From positions 1,364,001 to 1,428,000 of the forward strand of contig NZ_CP092713.1 of assembly GCF_023983475.1 (NCBI RefSeq): a stretch of DNA of 64,000 nt, in the 5' to 3' direction. A model generated the notes under the pieces. It had not been told where the DNA came from, searched no databases, and worked only from the letters and a program-made list of their open reading frames with translations. Positions 36,135 to 44,773 of the stretch are shown in pieces (within the stretch, counting starts at the first letter, position 1; every line of letters begins with the position of its first letter). Origin of the DNA: Aliivibrio fischeri ATCC 7744 = JCM 18803 = DSM 507. GTDB taxonomy: Bacteria > Pseudomonadota > Gammaproteobacteria > Enterobacterales > Vibrionaceae. A program made the position numbers and the translations under genes.

Positions 36135-36803
36135 ATGAAAAAAATCACAATTGCGCTTGCATTACTTATTTCATTAACTGGCTGTCAGGCAACTCAACGC
36201 CAAAACGCAACAACTGGTGAGTCTGAAACAAACTCAGCAACTAAAGGCGTTCTTGCTGGTGCACTTGCAGGTGTTGCAATTGGCCTTGCAACAGGTGATA
36301 ACGCAAAAGAGCGTCGTAAAAACGCATTAATTGGTGCTGCTGCAGGTGGTGCTGTGGGTGGTGGTGTTGGTTACTACTTCGACCAACAAGAAAAGGCACT
36401 ACGTAATGAGCTTAAGAGCTCTGGTGTTCAAGTTGAACGTGTAGGCAAAAACGAGCTTAAACTCGTAATGGACAACGGTATTGGTTTCCAATCTAGCTCA
36501 TACCAATTAGATGCTAGCATCTACAACACACTAAACGGTGTTGCGCGTATCCTTGTAGAATACCCAGATACAGCTCTTCAAATTGATGGTCATACTGACA
36601 GTTCAGGTAACGCAACTAAAAACCAAACACTATCAGAGCAACGTGCAGATTCAGTACGTACTTACTTAATTAAGCAAGACGTTGCTGCTGGTCGAGTTAA
36701 TGCTCGTGGCTACGGTGCTCGTTACCCTGTTTGTGATAACTCTACAAAACAAGGCCGTGCTTGTAACCGTCGTGTAGAAATCACAATTTTACCGCTTAAA
36801 TAA
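36135..36803 (+). CDS. OmpA-family outer-membrane lipoprotein (YiaD-like)
   Basis: A 222-residue lipoprotein. The signal peptide ends in the lipobox SLTGC (Cys17). Residues about 37-85 form a Gly/Ala-rich glycine-zipper segment (GVLAGALAGVAIGLATGDN, GAAAGGAVGGGVGYYFD), often membrane-associated. The C-terminal OmpA domain (about 110-220) has the peptidoglycan-binding pattern IDGHTDSSGNATKNQTLSEQRADSVRTYL and NRRVEI with the conserved Asp and Arg. It probably ties the outer membrane to peptidoglycan. Transcribed alone; a strong hairpin at 36905 follows. Confidence 0.92.
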   Translation: MKKITIALALLISLTGCQATQRQNATTGESETNSATKGVLAGALAGVAIGLATGDNAKERRKNALIGAAAGGAVGGGVGYYFDQQEKALRNELKSSGVQVERVGKNELKLVMDNGIGFQSSSYQLDASIYNTLNGVARILVEYPDTALQIDGHTDSSGNATKNQTLSEQRADSVRTYLIKQDVAAGRVNARGYGARYPVCDNSTKQGRACNRRVEITILPLK

Positions 36804-36846
36804 GTTAATTCACGCATCGTTAGCCGTGAATTTAACCAAAATAGAA

Positions 36847-36872
36847 AATAACTGTATATAAAAACAGTTATT
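36847..36872. repeat. Small inverted repeat after the OmpA-like lipoprotein gene
   Basis: AATAACTGT (36847-36855) pairs with ACAGTTATT (36864-36872) around 8 nt. No T run follows directly; it may be a weak first terminator stem before the stronger one at 36905. Confidence 0.45.
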
Positions 36873-36904
36873 CTCTTGTTTTCATGATTCGTTTGTATAG
36901 AATC

Positions 36905-36948
36905 AAAAATCCCCCACGATATTGCTATCAAGGGGGATTTTTATTTTA
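36905..36948. terminator. Bidirectional terminator
   Basis: AAAAATCCCCC (36905-36915) pairs with GGGGGATTTTT (36932-36942) around 16 nt. It separates the convergent OmpA-like gene and the 56-residue membrane-peptide gene. Confidence 0.9.
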
Positions 36949-36968
36949 TCCATCGAACATGCTAACTA

Positions 36969-37139
36969 TTACTGAACAGCATCTTCAATTTTTTCAATCA
37001 CAAGATCTTTTCCATCAACCAAAGTATCTTGTACTTGCTCAAAGGCATCTGAATCCATAACACTTTGAACTTCATCGCCGTAATTCATTCCAATATAGAT
37101 ACCTAACACGATGAACAGTAATGCAAATATTTTAAACAT
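36969..37139 (-). CDS. 56-residue single-pass membrane peptide, unknown function
   Basis: A short frame from the ATG at 37139: MFKIFALLFIVLGIYIGMNY followed by an acidic tail GDEVQSVMDSDAFEQVQDTL and VDGKDLVIEKIEDAVQ. Residues 4-18 form one hydrophobic helix with N-terminus in or out undecided; the tail has net negative charge and amphipathic helix character. It is divergent from the YdjM-like gene with 56 bp between starts, and ends before a terminator, so it has the layout of a real gene. I do not recognise the family. The regular helix pattern and third-position bias suggest coding; similar short DUF-type proteins occur in Vibrio genomes, but no search was possible. Confidence 0.7.
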   Translation of the reverse strand: MFKIFALLFIVLGIYIGMNYGDEVQSVMDSDAFEQVQDTLVDGKDLVIEKIEDAVQ

Positions 37140-37195
37140 AATTTCTTATCTCAATTAATCAGCCTTCATATTACAAAAGAATTCTTAGAAAACCT

Positions 37196-37894
37196 ATGGC
37201 AAATTTCAGCACACATTTAAATGTCGCCGCATTAACATCAGGTGCCGCCTCTGCAGCACTACTTTCTGCTAACCATATCGATCTTGATACCGCATTATGG
37301 CTTTGGTTTTTAGGTACCATTGGTGGCCTGCTGCCTGATATTGACTCAGACAATTCAACCTCTCTCGATATTATTTTTAACCTTTTTACTGTGTGTATTG
37401 TTTTACTCAGTATTCGCTACTTTACGAGTGATGCCATTAATGAAAGGCAGTTTATGCTTTTAATTGGTTTACCTGTTGTAATACACCTAATTATAAAATA
37501 TGGGATCCGAAACGTATTCGAGTGGCAAACGATTCATAGAGGCATATGTCATTCATTGTTATTTTTGCTCTTTTGCGGCTTACTAACCACAAACACAACC
37601 GCTTTTATTATCAATGACAAATTTAAAAATGCGGATCTATTTGCTTGGTTATCCGGCATCTTTGTATTCTGTGGTGGTGTCATTCATCTTCTATTAGACG
37701 AAATATACAGTGTTGATTTAGCAAATGTTCGTATTAAACGCTCATTTGGTTCAGCATTAAAACTGACTGATTTTTCAAACTTATCGCTATCTGCAATATT
37801 CGTAATTGCTACGGTGATTTTAGCTTTTTTAGCACCTCCAATTGATTCAAGTATTGAAGCATTAAGTAATTGGGATACCTTTAAATTATGGTAA
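37196..37894 (+). CDS. YdjM-family (PF04307-like) membrane-bound metal-dependent hydrolase
   Basis: A 232-residue membrane protein with several hydrophobic segments. It has the family metal motifs: His7 in STHLNVAALTSG, the Asp-rich GGLLPDIDSDNSTS near residue 45 and HRGICHSLLF near residue 117, plus HLLLDEIYS near residue 163. In E. coli the homologue YdjM is an SOS-induced inner-membrane protein of unknown substrate; other relatives act on phospholipid or lysophospholipid-like substrates. No clear LexA box was seen in the short 56-bp upstream region. It ends in a hairpin shared with the convergent chemoreceptor gene. Confidence 0.82.
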   Translation: MANFSTHLNVAALTSGAASAALLSANHIDLDTALWLWFLGTIGGLLPDIDSDNSTSLDIIFNLFTVCIVLLSIRYFTSDAINERQFMLLIGLPVVIHLIIKYGIRNVFEWQTIHRGICHSLLFLLFCGLLTTNTTAFIINDKFKNADLFAWLSGIFVFCGGVIHLLLDEIYSVDLANVRIKRSFGSALKLTDFSNLSLSAIFVIATVILAFLAPPIDSSIEALSNWDTFKLW

Positions 37895-37928
37895 TAAAAA
37901 AGCACAAGATCTCATCAATCTTGTGCTT
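37894..37928 (-). terminator. Terminator of the chemoreceptor gene
   Basis: AAGCACAAGAT (37900-37910) pairs with ATCTTGTGCTT (37918-37928). Read on the minus strand a T run follows the stem, so it ends the chemoreceptor transcript; it may also stop the convergent YdjM-like transcript. Confidence 0.88.
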
Positions 37929-37951
37929 GTATGTATTAATTTACGTATCGA

Positions 37952-39613
37952 TTAAAGTGTAAAACGCTCAACTAATTCTGACAGTTCGTTGGCTTTTTGG
38001 TTTAACACAATACCACCAGATCGGTTTTGACTCGCTAAATCTGCTGATTCTGAGCTCTGATCGGATACCGACACAATACGCTCTGAGATTTCTTGACCAA
38101 CCAAGCTTTGCTCTTGGGTCGCTGTCGCTATTAATGAGTTCATTTCCATGATCGTATTAACAGACACTAAAATTTGGCTTAACGATTCAGATGCAGCAAC
38201 CGCTTTAGTTACCGTCAATGTACTGAAATTTTTACTTGCCGCCATCACTTGTACTGCCGAATCAGAACCTGACTTAAGCGCTTCAATTCGTTGGTGAATT
38301 TGTGCTGTACTCTCTTGAGTGCGACTTGCTAGCTTACGTACTTCGTCAGCAACAACGGCAAAACCACGCCCTTGCTCACCCGCCCTTGCCGCTTCAATGG
38401 CCGCATTAAGAGCCAGCAAGTTAGTTTGTTCAGCAATATCTTGAATAACGGATAACGTACTTGCGATATTTTGTACATCACCTTCTAGTTTTGAAATAAC
38501 ATCACTTGCTTCATCTAATTCTGCAGCTAGCGTCTTCACTGATTCTGATGCTTCATTTACCGTTTGCATTGCAACTTGTGCATTATTATCAGCATCTTGA
38601 GCTGAACTAGCGGCTTGCTCAGCATTAGCAGAGATCTCATGAGAAGACGTCGTTAACTCTGTCATCGCTGTTGCAATTTGCTCAGTTTCAGAACGCTGAT
38701 TTGTCACAACAGCATTAACTTGCGCTGAACGCTCTGACATTCGAGTAGTTTCAGCGACAACATCTTGACTCACTAGTGATACATTACTAATGATTTGATG
38801 TAGAGAATTAACGAATAAGTTAAAATTATGACTCAATTGATTAAACTCAGGAACGGTAAACTCAGGCATTCTTGCCGTTAAATCTGCATCACCCGAAGCA
38901 AATGAACGAATCGATTCATCAAATTTTTGAATTGGAGCCATAATGCTTCTGTTGATATAGAAGCCGATCATTGCAACAACAGCCACAATAACTAATGTGA
39001 ACAACACAATCGCTTTCATGCTTTGTGCAAGCTGCTCATCACTAAGCGCTTTCATATCCGCAATAACGGCATCAACATCATCAGTATAAAAACCAGTACC
39101 TACAATCAAATCCCATGTTGAAAAATAAACACTGTAAGCCAGTTTAGGTAAAGCAACAGTTTCATTTAATTTAGGGTAGTAATATGTTGAATATCCAGAC
39201 TTATTTTTAGCGGCAGTAATAATATCTTGGATTAAATAGTTGCCTCTTTTGTCTTTCGCATTCCACATATTGTTACCAATATCATTGGTATTACCTTGTA
39301 AAATTCGTACACCATTGGATTGAAAGCCAAATAAATAACCTGTATCAGCAAATTGAATCGGTTTTAGTGTTTCAAGCACTTCATCTATGGATTTCCCTTG
39401 TTTTTCAAGGTGTTCTAATTCTGATGAAACAATATCTAAATACGATTTCAGTTCTACGCGCTTCATCTCCATCATTTGTGTGCGCGTCATATCCATTTGT
39501 GCTTGGTTAAGCGCATTGGTTTCCTTGTATGTCATTAACATGATTAACAAAGAGGTTAAAACTATTGGTAATATTGCAAGCAAATACAATCTTGATTTTA
39601 TTGATAAGTTCAT
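37952..39613 (-). CDS. Methyl-accepting chemotaxis protein with single Cache sensor
   Basis: About 553 residues. TM1 is at 8-27, a single Cache_2 sensor at about 35-185 ([50 protein letters not shown]), TM2 at about 190-210, HAMP next, then the signalling domain with the hairpin tip [35 protein letters not shown]. It reports ligand occupancy to CheA/CheW. Cache_2 receptors often bind small carboxylates or amino acids. I prefer the ATG at 39613 ([15 protein letters not shown], preceded by GAGAG) over the longer frame from 39637. No C-terminal CheR-tethering pentapeptide is evident (ends VERFTL). Confidence 0.93.
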   Translation of the reverse strand: MNLSIKSRLYLLAILPIVLTSLLIMLMTYKETNALNQAQMDMTRTQMMEMKRVELKSYLDIVSSELEHLEKQGKSIDEVLETLKPIQFADTGYLFGFQSNGVRILQGNTNDIGNNMWNAKDKRGNYLIQDIITAAKNKSGYSTYYYPKLNETVALPKLAYSVYFSTWDLIVGTGFYTDDVDAVIADMKALSDEQLAQSMKAIVLFTLVIVAVVAMIGFYINRSIMAPIQKFDESIRSFASGDADLTARMPEFTVPEFNQLSHNFNLFVNSLHQIISNVSLVSQDVVAETTRMSERSAQVNAVVTNQRSETEQIATAMTELTTSSHEISANAEQAASSAQDADNNAQVAMQTVNEASESVKTLAAELDEASDVISKLEGDVQNIASTLSVIQDIAEQTNLLALNAAIEAARAGEQGRGFAVVADEVRKLASRTQESTAQIHQRIEALKSGSDSAVQVMAASKNFSTLTVTKAVAASESLSQILVSVNTIMEMNSLIATATQEQSLVGQEISERIVSVSDQSSESADLASQNRSGGIVLNQKANELSELVERFTL

Positions 39614-39836
39614 AACTTTTCTCTCAGGTAGTTCCATCTACATCTTTATTAATAAGTTGCAGTAGATACATAATTATTATTTCATTTTATTATCAAGTTT
39701 CATGCCAATAATTCACAAGACTAATATAAGAACTTAATTATTTCACAATAGGGTTATATTTGTTATGAGGACCAATTGACCTTTTAAGTTTTAAACATAA
39801 AATACCAAAAGAATTTACGTTACTGAGTTAGACTTT

Positions 39837-40211
39837 TTGAGATTCACACTCTTACAATATCAACAAAAAACCATTGCTTCTTGGATGCTTTTATTAGTAT
39901 CTATCGTTCTATGTGTTTGCTTATCTCAAAACCTAACTAGATCATATCCATGCCCTGTTACGCTACCAAGTGCAGAACTCAACGAGCAAGCCACAACCAA
40001 TCAAAGTAATATCAGTAAAAAGTGCACAAGTAGTGAGCATCTTATTAAAGTTCATACTGCGTATTTTGATGTGGCTATTGTTATGTTTATCTTAGTGCTT
40101 GCAATTATTTCAGCAATTCAAAAACAAGTAGAAAAAATCTACCTTTTCACAGAACCTCACACATCTTATAGGGTACGGCGACATTTAGCTTTTTGTATTT
40201 TTCACGAGTAA
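39837..40211 (+). CDS. Small two-TM protein with two loop cysteines, upstream of DsbD-like reductase
   Basis: A 124-residue frame with TTG start at 39837 preceded weakly by GAG; an ATG at 39885 is the alternative. Hydrophobic helices are at about 15-32 and 75-95. Between them a ~40-residue loop, probably periplasmic, carries Cys39 (SYPCPVT) and Cys62 (KKCTSSE). The C-terminal tail is basic and ends with another Cys. I recognise no family. It lies 51 bp before the DsbD-like gene on the same strand, so it may be a redox partner or substrate of that protein. The unusual start codon and short length keep confidence moderate. Confidence 0.6.
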   Translation: MRFTLLQYQQKTIASWMLLLVSIVLCVCLSQNLTRSYPCPVTLPSAELNEQATTNQSNISKKCTSSEHLIKVHTAYFDVAIVMFILVLAIISAIQKQVEKIYLFTEPHTSYRVRRHLAFCIFHE

Positions 40212-40262
40212 GAATTCCGCAATAACTTATCTCTTTCATATAATTATTTTTGGAGTAATACC

Positions 40263-41603
40263 GTGTTTATCATTCAAAAAGTAAAATCGTTCAATCGACG
40301 TCAATTTATCATTTTAATAACTCTTTTCTTTCTATCGCTTTTTTCATTTTCTGCGATTGCTCAACCTACTAATGAAATACAATCAAATAATGTATTTAAC
40401 ATTATTGGTATCGCATTACTGGGAGGCTTAATCCTTAATATTATGCCTTGTGTACTGCCAGTTTTAGGTATGAAGTTGAGCAATATGCTCGCTCTGTCCT
40501 CCACAAATACCCAATCTATACGTTTACAATTTTTAGCTTCTGCCTCAGGAATATTGGTTTCATTTTGGTTACTCGCTTTTAGTGTACTTGTTTTAAGAAT
40601 TACAGGAGGAATGATTGGTTGGGGTATTCAATATCAAAACCCACTATTTATAGGCTTTATGGCTATCACAACGGGTCTGTTTACTGCTAACCTTTTGGGA
40701 TTATTCGAAATACAACTTTCGCATCGATTTTCAACGTTTATTGCCCAAAAAGGGGACAATTCAACACTCGGAAATTTTATACAAGGGATGTTTGCAACAC
40801 TATTAGCAACACCATGTAGTGCTCCATTTTTAGGGACAGCTGTCGCTTTTGCTTTAGGTGCTAGCACATTAGAAATGCTATTAGTCTTTACTTTCTTAGG
40901 ATTGGGCATGGCCTTGCCTTGGTTGTTCTTTGCTGTTTTTCCTCACTTAATTTCATATATGCCAAAACCAGGCCCATGGATGAACAAAAGCAAAATCGTT
41001 TTTGGTTTAATGATGCTGAGTTCAACATTTTGGTTATTGAGCTTGCTTTCGCCATTCATTGGAGTCTTATTAACAATAATTATAGCCTTACTTTTTAGTA
41101 TTTATTTACTCTATAGCATTGCTCATATACATGGAAAAAATACGGTAATCGCAATTATTGCTGTCATTATTTTTTTAAGCAGTTCAATACTTATTATTGG
41201 CAGTATGACAACCAAGTATTGGGTCACTCCGACCGAAGATAACTTACGCTGGGAATCATTAAATGAGCATGCTATTGATGACTATGTACAACAAGGAAAA
41301 ACCGTCTTTGTTAATGTCAGCGCTGACTGGTGTATTACTTGTAAAACCAATAAAATCGGTGTGATATTACAAAACCCTGTCTATCCTGCATTACAGAAAG
41401 AAAACGTAATTACCATGCAAGGAGACTGGACTCATCCAAGCCCTAAAATAACTGAGTATTTAAAAAGCCATCAACGATATGGAGTTCCTTTGACCGTTGT
41501 ATATGGGCCTAATGCTCCGCAAGGTCTAATTCTTCCTGTTTTATTAGATGGCGATGAGGTCGTTCATGCACTTAATTACGTAAAAGACAACTCTAATCAA
41601 TAA
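40263..41603 (+). CDS. DsbD-like thiol:disulfide interchange protein lacking the N-terminal domain
   Basis: A 446-residue membrane protein. After a signal-like first helix it has an eight-helix CcdA/DsbD-type transmembrane domain (about 40-320) whose two redox Cys appear as NIMPCVLPVLG and LLATPCSAPFLG, and a C-terminal thioredoxin-like domain with WCITCK at about 357-362. Such proteins carry electrons from cytoplasmic thioredoxin to the periplasm. The periplasmic alpha domain of DsbD, which hands electrons to partners, is absent; there is only a short linker after the signal helix. Translation begins at GTG 40263, preceded by GGAG. The upstream 124-residue protein with two loop Cys may supply the missing part, but this is only inferred. 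A terminator follows. Confidence 0.88.
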   Translation: MFIIQKVKSFNRRQFIILITLFFLSLFSFSAIAQPTNEIQSNNVFNIIGIALLGGLILNIMPCVLPVLGMKLSNMLALSSTNTQSIRLQFLASASGILVSFWLLAFSVLVLRITGGMIGWGIQYQNPLFIGFMAITTGLFTANLLGLFEIQLSHRFSTFIAQKGDNSTLGNFIQGMFATLLATPCSAPFLGTAVAFALGASTLEMLLVFTFLGLGMALPWLFFAVFPHLISYMPKPGPWMNKSKIVFGLMMLSSTFWLLSLLSPFIGVLLTIIIALLFSIYLLYSIAHIHGKNTVIAIIAVIIFLSSSILIIGSMTTKYWVTPTEDNLRWESLNEHAIDDYVQQGKTVFVNVSADWCITCKTNKIGVILQNPVYPALQKENVITMQGDWTHPSPKITEYLKSHQRYGVPLTVVYGPNAPQGLILPVLLDGDEVVHALNYVKDNSNQ

Positions 41604-41653
41604 CACGAGATAATAAAACCCAAATAGTTACATTAAAAAGTGAATCCCCCCTC

Positions 41654-41692
41654 AAAAAGCTGCTGTTTATTTCTAATCGCAGCTTTTTCTTT
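41654..41692 (+). terminator. Terminator after the DsbD-like gene
   Basis: AAAAAGCTGC (41654-41663) pairs with GCAGCTTTTT (41679-41688), with T-rich sequence after it. Confidence 0.85.
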
Positions 41693-41790
41693 ATATTTCA
41701 TAACAAATCAACGATAAAATCGCCTTCGCTCCTTGTTTTTTATCGTAAACTAAATTGTTATACTTAACAGCACCCCATAAATAATGGCTA

Positions 41791-42603
41791 ATGATCATGA
41801 CAAATAAGAAAATGCCCTTCATCGCTGTTGCGATTCTCTTCATTTTTCTTTTTGTCTGTGTGTTTTTTTATCACGATATTGGATTTGAGTCCTCATCAGA
41901 CATTGGTTTTGAAGGCTTAACCCTTATTCTGCTTACTTATATTTTTTTAACTACTTTTAACGTCTTCAAAAAGCATCCATTTCTTTTTTCTGGCTCTTGT
42001 CTGCTCTTATTTAATAAAAGTTATGACTTATTAACAGAATTTCCTCAGGTTGAATTTTATGCCGACCATTTTGAAGTTATAGATACTCTATTAGATGATG
42101 GTTCCTTATTTATTGCATTTTTACTCATTGCTATTGGCATTACTAAAATGATGCAGATATTAGCAAAACAAACCATGAAAGATGAACTAACTAATCTATA
42201 TAATAGAAGGAAGCTGTCTGAAATAAAGTTAGCTGAGTTTGATCTTATTTATTTTGATTTAAATGATTTAAAAAAAGTGAATGACTTAAAAGGACATCAA
42301 GTTGGTGATTTAATGATCATTCGTTTTTCTCAAGCTCTTAGAAATGCATGCCTTGAACAAGAAATGGCTTTTCGTGTCGGAGGAGATGAATTTATCGTAA
42401 CGACTCATAAAGGTCGTTCAAGCGCGTTTATTAAACACGTACATGAACAACTCTGTAATGAACAAATTTCTTTTGCTTATGGCATAAAAACATCGACTAA
42501 AGATGATTTAGAAAACGCGCTAATTTGTTCTGATAAACGCATGTATGATATGAAAGAAGAGCAAAAAAAAGAGCACCAAAAAAAGTGCTCTGATTCTATA
42601 TAA
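41791..42603 (+). CDS. Membrane GGDEF-domain protein (putative diguanylate cyclase)
   Basis: A 270-residue protein with hydrophobic helices at about 9-27, 42-58, 68-80 and 107-122, so the N-terminal half is a small multi-pass membrane sensor, followed by a compact GGDEF domain with MKDELTNLYNRRKL, IYFDLNDLKKVNDLKGHQVGD and FRVGGDEFIVTTH. The active-site residues are intact. There is no inhibitory I-site: the position five residues upstream reads LEQE rather than RxxD. The domain is shorter than usual after the GGDEF motif. A second ATG two codons downstream is possible and no strong ribosome site is seen. Its last codons overlap the terminator of the convergent thi operon. Confidence 0.87.
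   Translation: MIMTNKKMPFIAVAILFIFLFVCVFFYHDIGFESSSDIGFEGLTLILLTYIFLTTFNVFKKHPFLFSGSCLLLFNKSYDLLTEFPQVEFYADHFEVIDTLLDDGSLFIAFLLIAIGITKMMQILAKQTMKDELTNLYNRRKLSEIKLAEFDLIYFDLNDLKKVNDLKGHQVGDLMIIRFSQALRNACLEQEMAFRVGGDEFIVTTHKGRSSAFIKHVHEQLCNEQISFAYGIKTSTKDDLENALICSDKRMYDMKEEQKKEHQKKCSDSI
42563..42590 (-). terminator. thi-operon terminator inside the 3' end of the convergent GGDEF gene
   Basis: Read on the minus strand, GAGCAC (42590-42585) and GTGCTC (42576-42571) pair perfectly and are followed by eight T (42570-42563). It starts 19 bp after the thiE stop but lies within the coding sequence of the convergent GGDEF gene, where it encodes a Lys/Glu-rich tail. Confidence 0.85.
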
Positions 42604-42608
42604 TTGGA

Positions 42609-43247
42609 TTACGTTTTTAATTCTACGTCATCATTCATTAAACCCAACAATGCTTGGCTTGCTTGTTTTGGAGAAGAAGCATGACAAATTGCAGAAACCA
42701 AAGCGATCCCATCAACGCCTGTATCACCAACCTCTCGAATATTTGAGTCATTAATCCCACCAATGGCAACAAGTGGTAATTGACTTTCTTTTACCGCAAA
42801 AGCCAACCCCTGAATTCCCCATTCTTTAATTATATTAGTCTTAGTTGGTGTCGAAAATATCGCGCTAATACCAAGATAATCAACAGGTAGTTCTTGGGCT
42901 TTACGCAGTTGTGTTTCATTCTCAACAGATAACCCTAGAATCATATCAGGGCCTATCAATTGACGGGCTATTTGTGCTGGCATATCAGATTGGCCTAAAT
43001 GAACGCCATCCGCTTGAACTGCCAATGCCACATCAACACGATCGTTTATGATTAGTGGTACACCACTATCTTTTAGTATTTCTTTTATCGCTAAAGAACG
43101 TTGAATAAAAGCACGTACATCGCCATGTTTCTCACGAACTTGTACCATGGTGACACCACCTTTTACCGCCTCAGCAACAACATGGCACAATGTATCAATA
43201 TCTTGTTTTTCATCTGTCACTAAATACAATGTATACGGATTATTCAT
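42609..43247 (-). CDS. thiE: Thiamine-phosphate synthase
   Basis: Joins HMP pyrophosphate and HET phosphate to thiamine phosphate. The TIM-barrel protein has the family marks LYLVTDEKQD at the start, GGVTMVQVREKHGD, VPLIINDRVDVALAVQADGVHLGQSDMP, GLSVEN, YLGISAIFSTPTKTN and LPLVAIGGINDSNI. I place the start at ATG 43247 (212 residues), with AGG about 10 bases before it; an ATG 18 bases upstream overlaps the thiM stop and would couple translation. It is the last gene of thiD-thiZ-thiX-thiY-tenA-thiM-thiE and ends just before a terminator. Confidence 0.95.
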   Translation of the reverse strand: MNNPYTLYLVTDEKQDIDTLCHVVAEAVKGGVTMVQVREKHGDVRAFIQRSLAIKEILKDSGVPLIINDRVDVALAVQADGVHLGQSDMPAQIARQLIGPDMILGLSVENETQLRKAQELPVDYLGISAIFSTPTKTNIIKEWGIQGLAFAVKESQLPLVAIGGINDSNIREVGDTGVDGIALVSAICHASSPKQASQALLGLMNDDVELKT

Positions 43248-43257
43248 ACTATAAAAC

Positions 43258-44052
43258 CTAAGCATTAACCGTTAATTTCAAACGACGAGTGAGTGTTTCT
43301 TCATCTAACTGATAGAGCGTATCTAATAGGTTCATTTGCAAACTACCCGGGCCAGCTGATTGCTCTGCTGCAATCTCTCCCGCAACCCCTAAAACAGCAG
43401 TTGCAACAACACCAGACTCATCACCGATTGCAGCAAAGGCACCGGTTAACGCAGTGTGCGTACAACCCATACCTGTAACAAACGGCATCATTGCATGACC
43501 ATTATTCAGTTTGTATTGTGCATCTTGAGTTACGATGTAGTCTGTCTCACCAGAAATTACCACACTACATTGATACTTTTGTGCAACGTAACACGCCGCT
43601 CCCACAGCCGAATCACTACTATCTAATGCATCGACCCCTTTACTTTGTGCATTTTCACCAGCGAGAGCGATAACTTCAGACGCATTAGCACGAATAATTA
43701 ACTTATTTGCAGTTTCAGCTATTTGACGAGCAACTTGTGTTCGTAACTGGCTAGCACCACAACCGACAGGATCAAGAACCACGACTTTATTATTTAAATT
43801 AGCCTGCTCAACAGCAAAATGCATACGTGGTGTCCATACACTATCTAGTGTTCCAATGTTAATAACTAGCGCACCAGAGAAACTCATCATCTCTGCCATT
43901 TCTTGCTGACTATGTGCCATGATAGGTGATGCACCTAATGCTAACAAAGCATTCGCTGTATTATTCATCACAACGTAATTAGTAATATTAACAACTAGCG
44001 GTTTTTTCTCACGCAATAAAGCCAAGCATTCTACAATGTATTGTATGTTCAT
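43258..44052 (-). CDS. thiM: Hydroxyethylthiazole kinase
   Basis: Phosphorylates the thiazole alcohol HET in the salvage branch of thiamine synthesis. The ribokinase-fold protein shows [31 protein letters not shown] near its start, [14 protein letters not shown] near residue 93, [13 protein letters not shown] and the catalytic [15 protein letters not shown] near residue 212. In typical ThiM this last motif is GxGCxxTA with the base Cys, as here. I prefer the ATG at 44052 (264 residues): the ribosome site AGAGGG is 11 bases before it, but only two before the GTG at 44061. It sits 41 bp after tenA and 10 bp before thiE. Confidence 0.96.
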   Translation of the reverse strand: MNIQYIVECLALLREKKPLVVNITNYVVMNNTANALLALGASPIMAHSQQEMAEMMSFSGALVINIGTLDSVWTPRMHFAVEQANLNNKVVVLDPVGCGASQLRTQVARQIAETANKLIIRANASEVIALAGENAQSKGVDALDSSDSAVGAACYVAQKYQCSVVISGETDYIVTQDAQYKLNNGHAMMPFVTGMGCTHTALTGAFAAIGDESGVVATAVLGVAGEIAAEQSAGPGSLQMNLLDTLYQLDEETLTRRLKLTVNA

Positions 44053-44093
44053 GATTGTCACTACCCTCTTTCCTATTCTTATTAATACACGCT

Positions 44094-44756
44094 TTATGCG
44101 TCATCCAACCCTTGCTGCCAAAATGCCACTTCCATACGAGTTGCCGTTTTAAAAATATGACATAAACGCTGTCCACGCTGGCTTTCTAACTCAATATCAT
44201 TCAGTAGGATATCTAATTGCTTAACACTTTTTTCGACACCTTTTTGAAACTCTTCTCCACCATACATTTTTATCCAATTCGCGTAAGGGTTCCCCTCTAA
44301 TACGGTAGATTCACTCGCTAATAATTGCGCACCAATAACAGCATAACCAATAGAACACGGTGCTAGCGCTGTATAGAGATCAATCACATCTCCTGACATT
44401 CCGGTATCAAGGACAAAACGTGTATATGCAACGGTACCAAAGGCTTCTGGTTCTGCCTCCATCTCTGGCTCTGAAATCCCCCATTCGCCACAATAAGTGA
44501 CATGATGTGCAATTTCAGAATCTAATAATGCTTGAACACTAGGTAAAGCCATTCGCATTTCCGCTAACGTCCTCGCCTTATAAATCGCGAGTGCATAAGC
44601 TCTGGTGTATTGCTTCAAGAATAAAAAATCTTGTTTTAAATAATGTAAAAATGATGAATGTGCTAATTCACCAAGTGCTAATTGCTGAACAAAATTATGT
44701 TCCGTGTATTCATTCCATTCGCTTTGACACGCTTGAATCAAGTCTTGATGGTTCAT
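44094..44756 (-). CDS. tenA: Aminopyrimidine aminohydrolase (thiaminase II family)
   Basis: Converts the degraded thiamine product 4-amino-5-aminomethyl-2-methylpyrimidine to HMP, allowing salvage of broken thiamine. The 220-residue all-helical protein has the family residues: catalytic Cys134 in [13 protein letters not shown], Asp43 in [12 protein letters not shown], the aromatic stretch [10 protein letters not shown] near residue 170, and Glu in [10 protein letters not shown] at the C-terminus. It is encoded 17 bp after the binding-protein gene thiY, whose family imports the formylated form of the same pyrimidine, so substrate import and hydrolysis are encoded together. Confidence 0.95.
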   Translation of the reverse strand: MNHQDLIQACQSEWNEYTEHNFVQQLALGELAHSSFLHYLKQDFLFLKQYTRAYALAIYKARTLAEMRMALPSVQALLDSEIAHHVTYCGEWGISEPEMEAEPEAFGTVAYTRFVLDTGMSGDVIDLYTALAPCSIGYAVIGAQLLASESTVLEGNPYANWIKMYGGEEFQKGVEKSVKQLDILLNDIELESQRGQRLCHIFKTATRMEVAFWQQGLDDA

Positions 44757-44773
44757 ATTTCCTCCATAGAATT

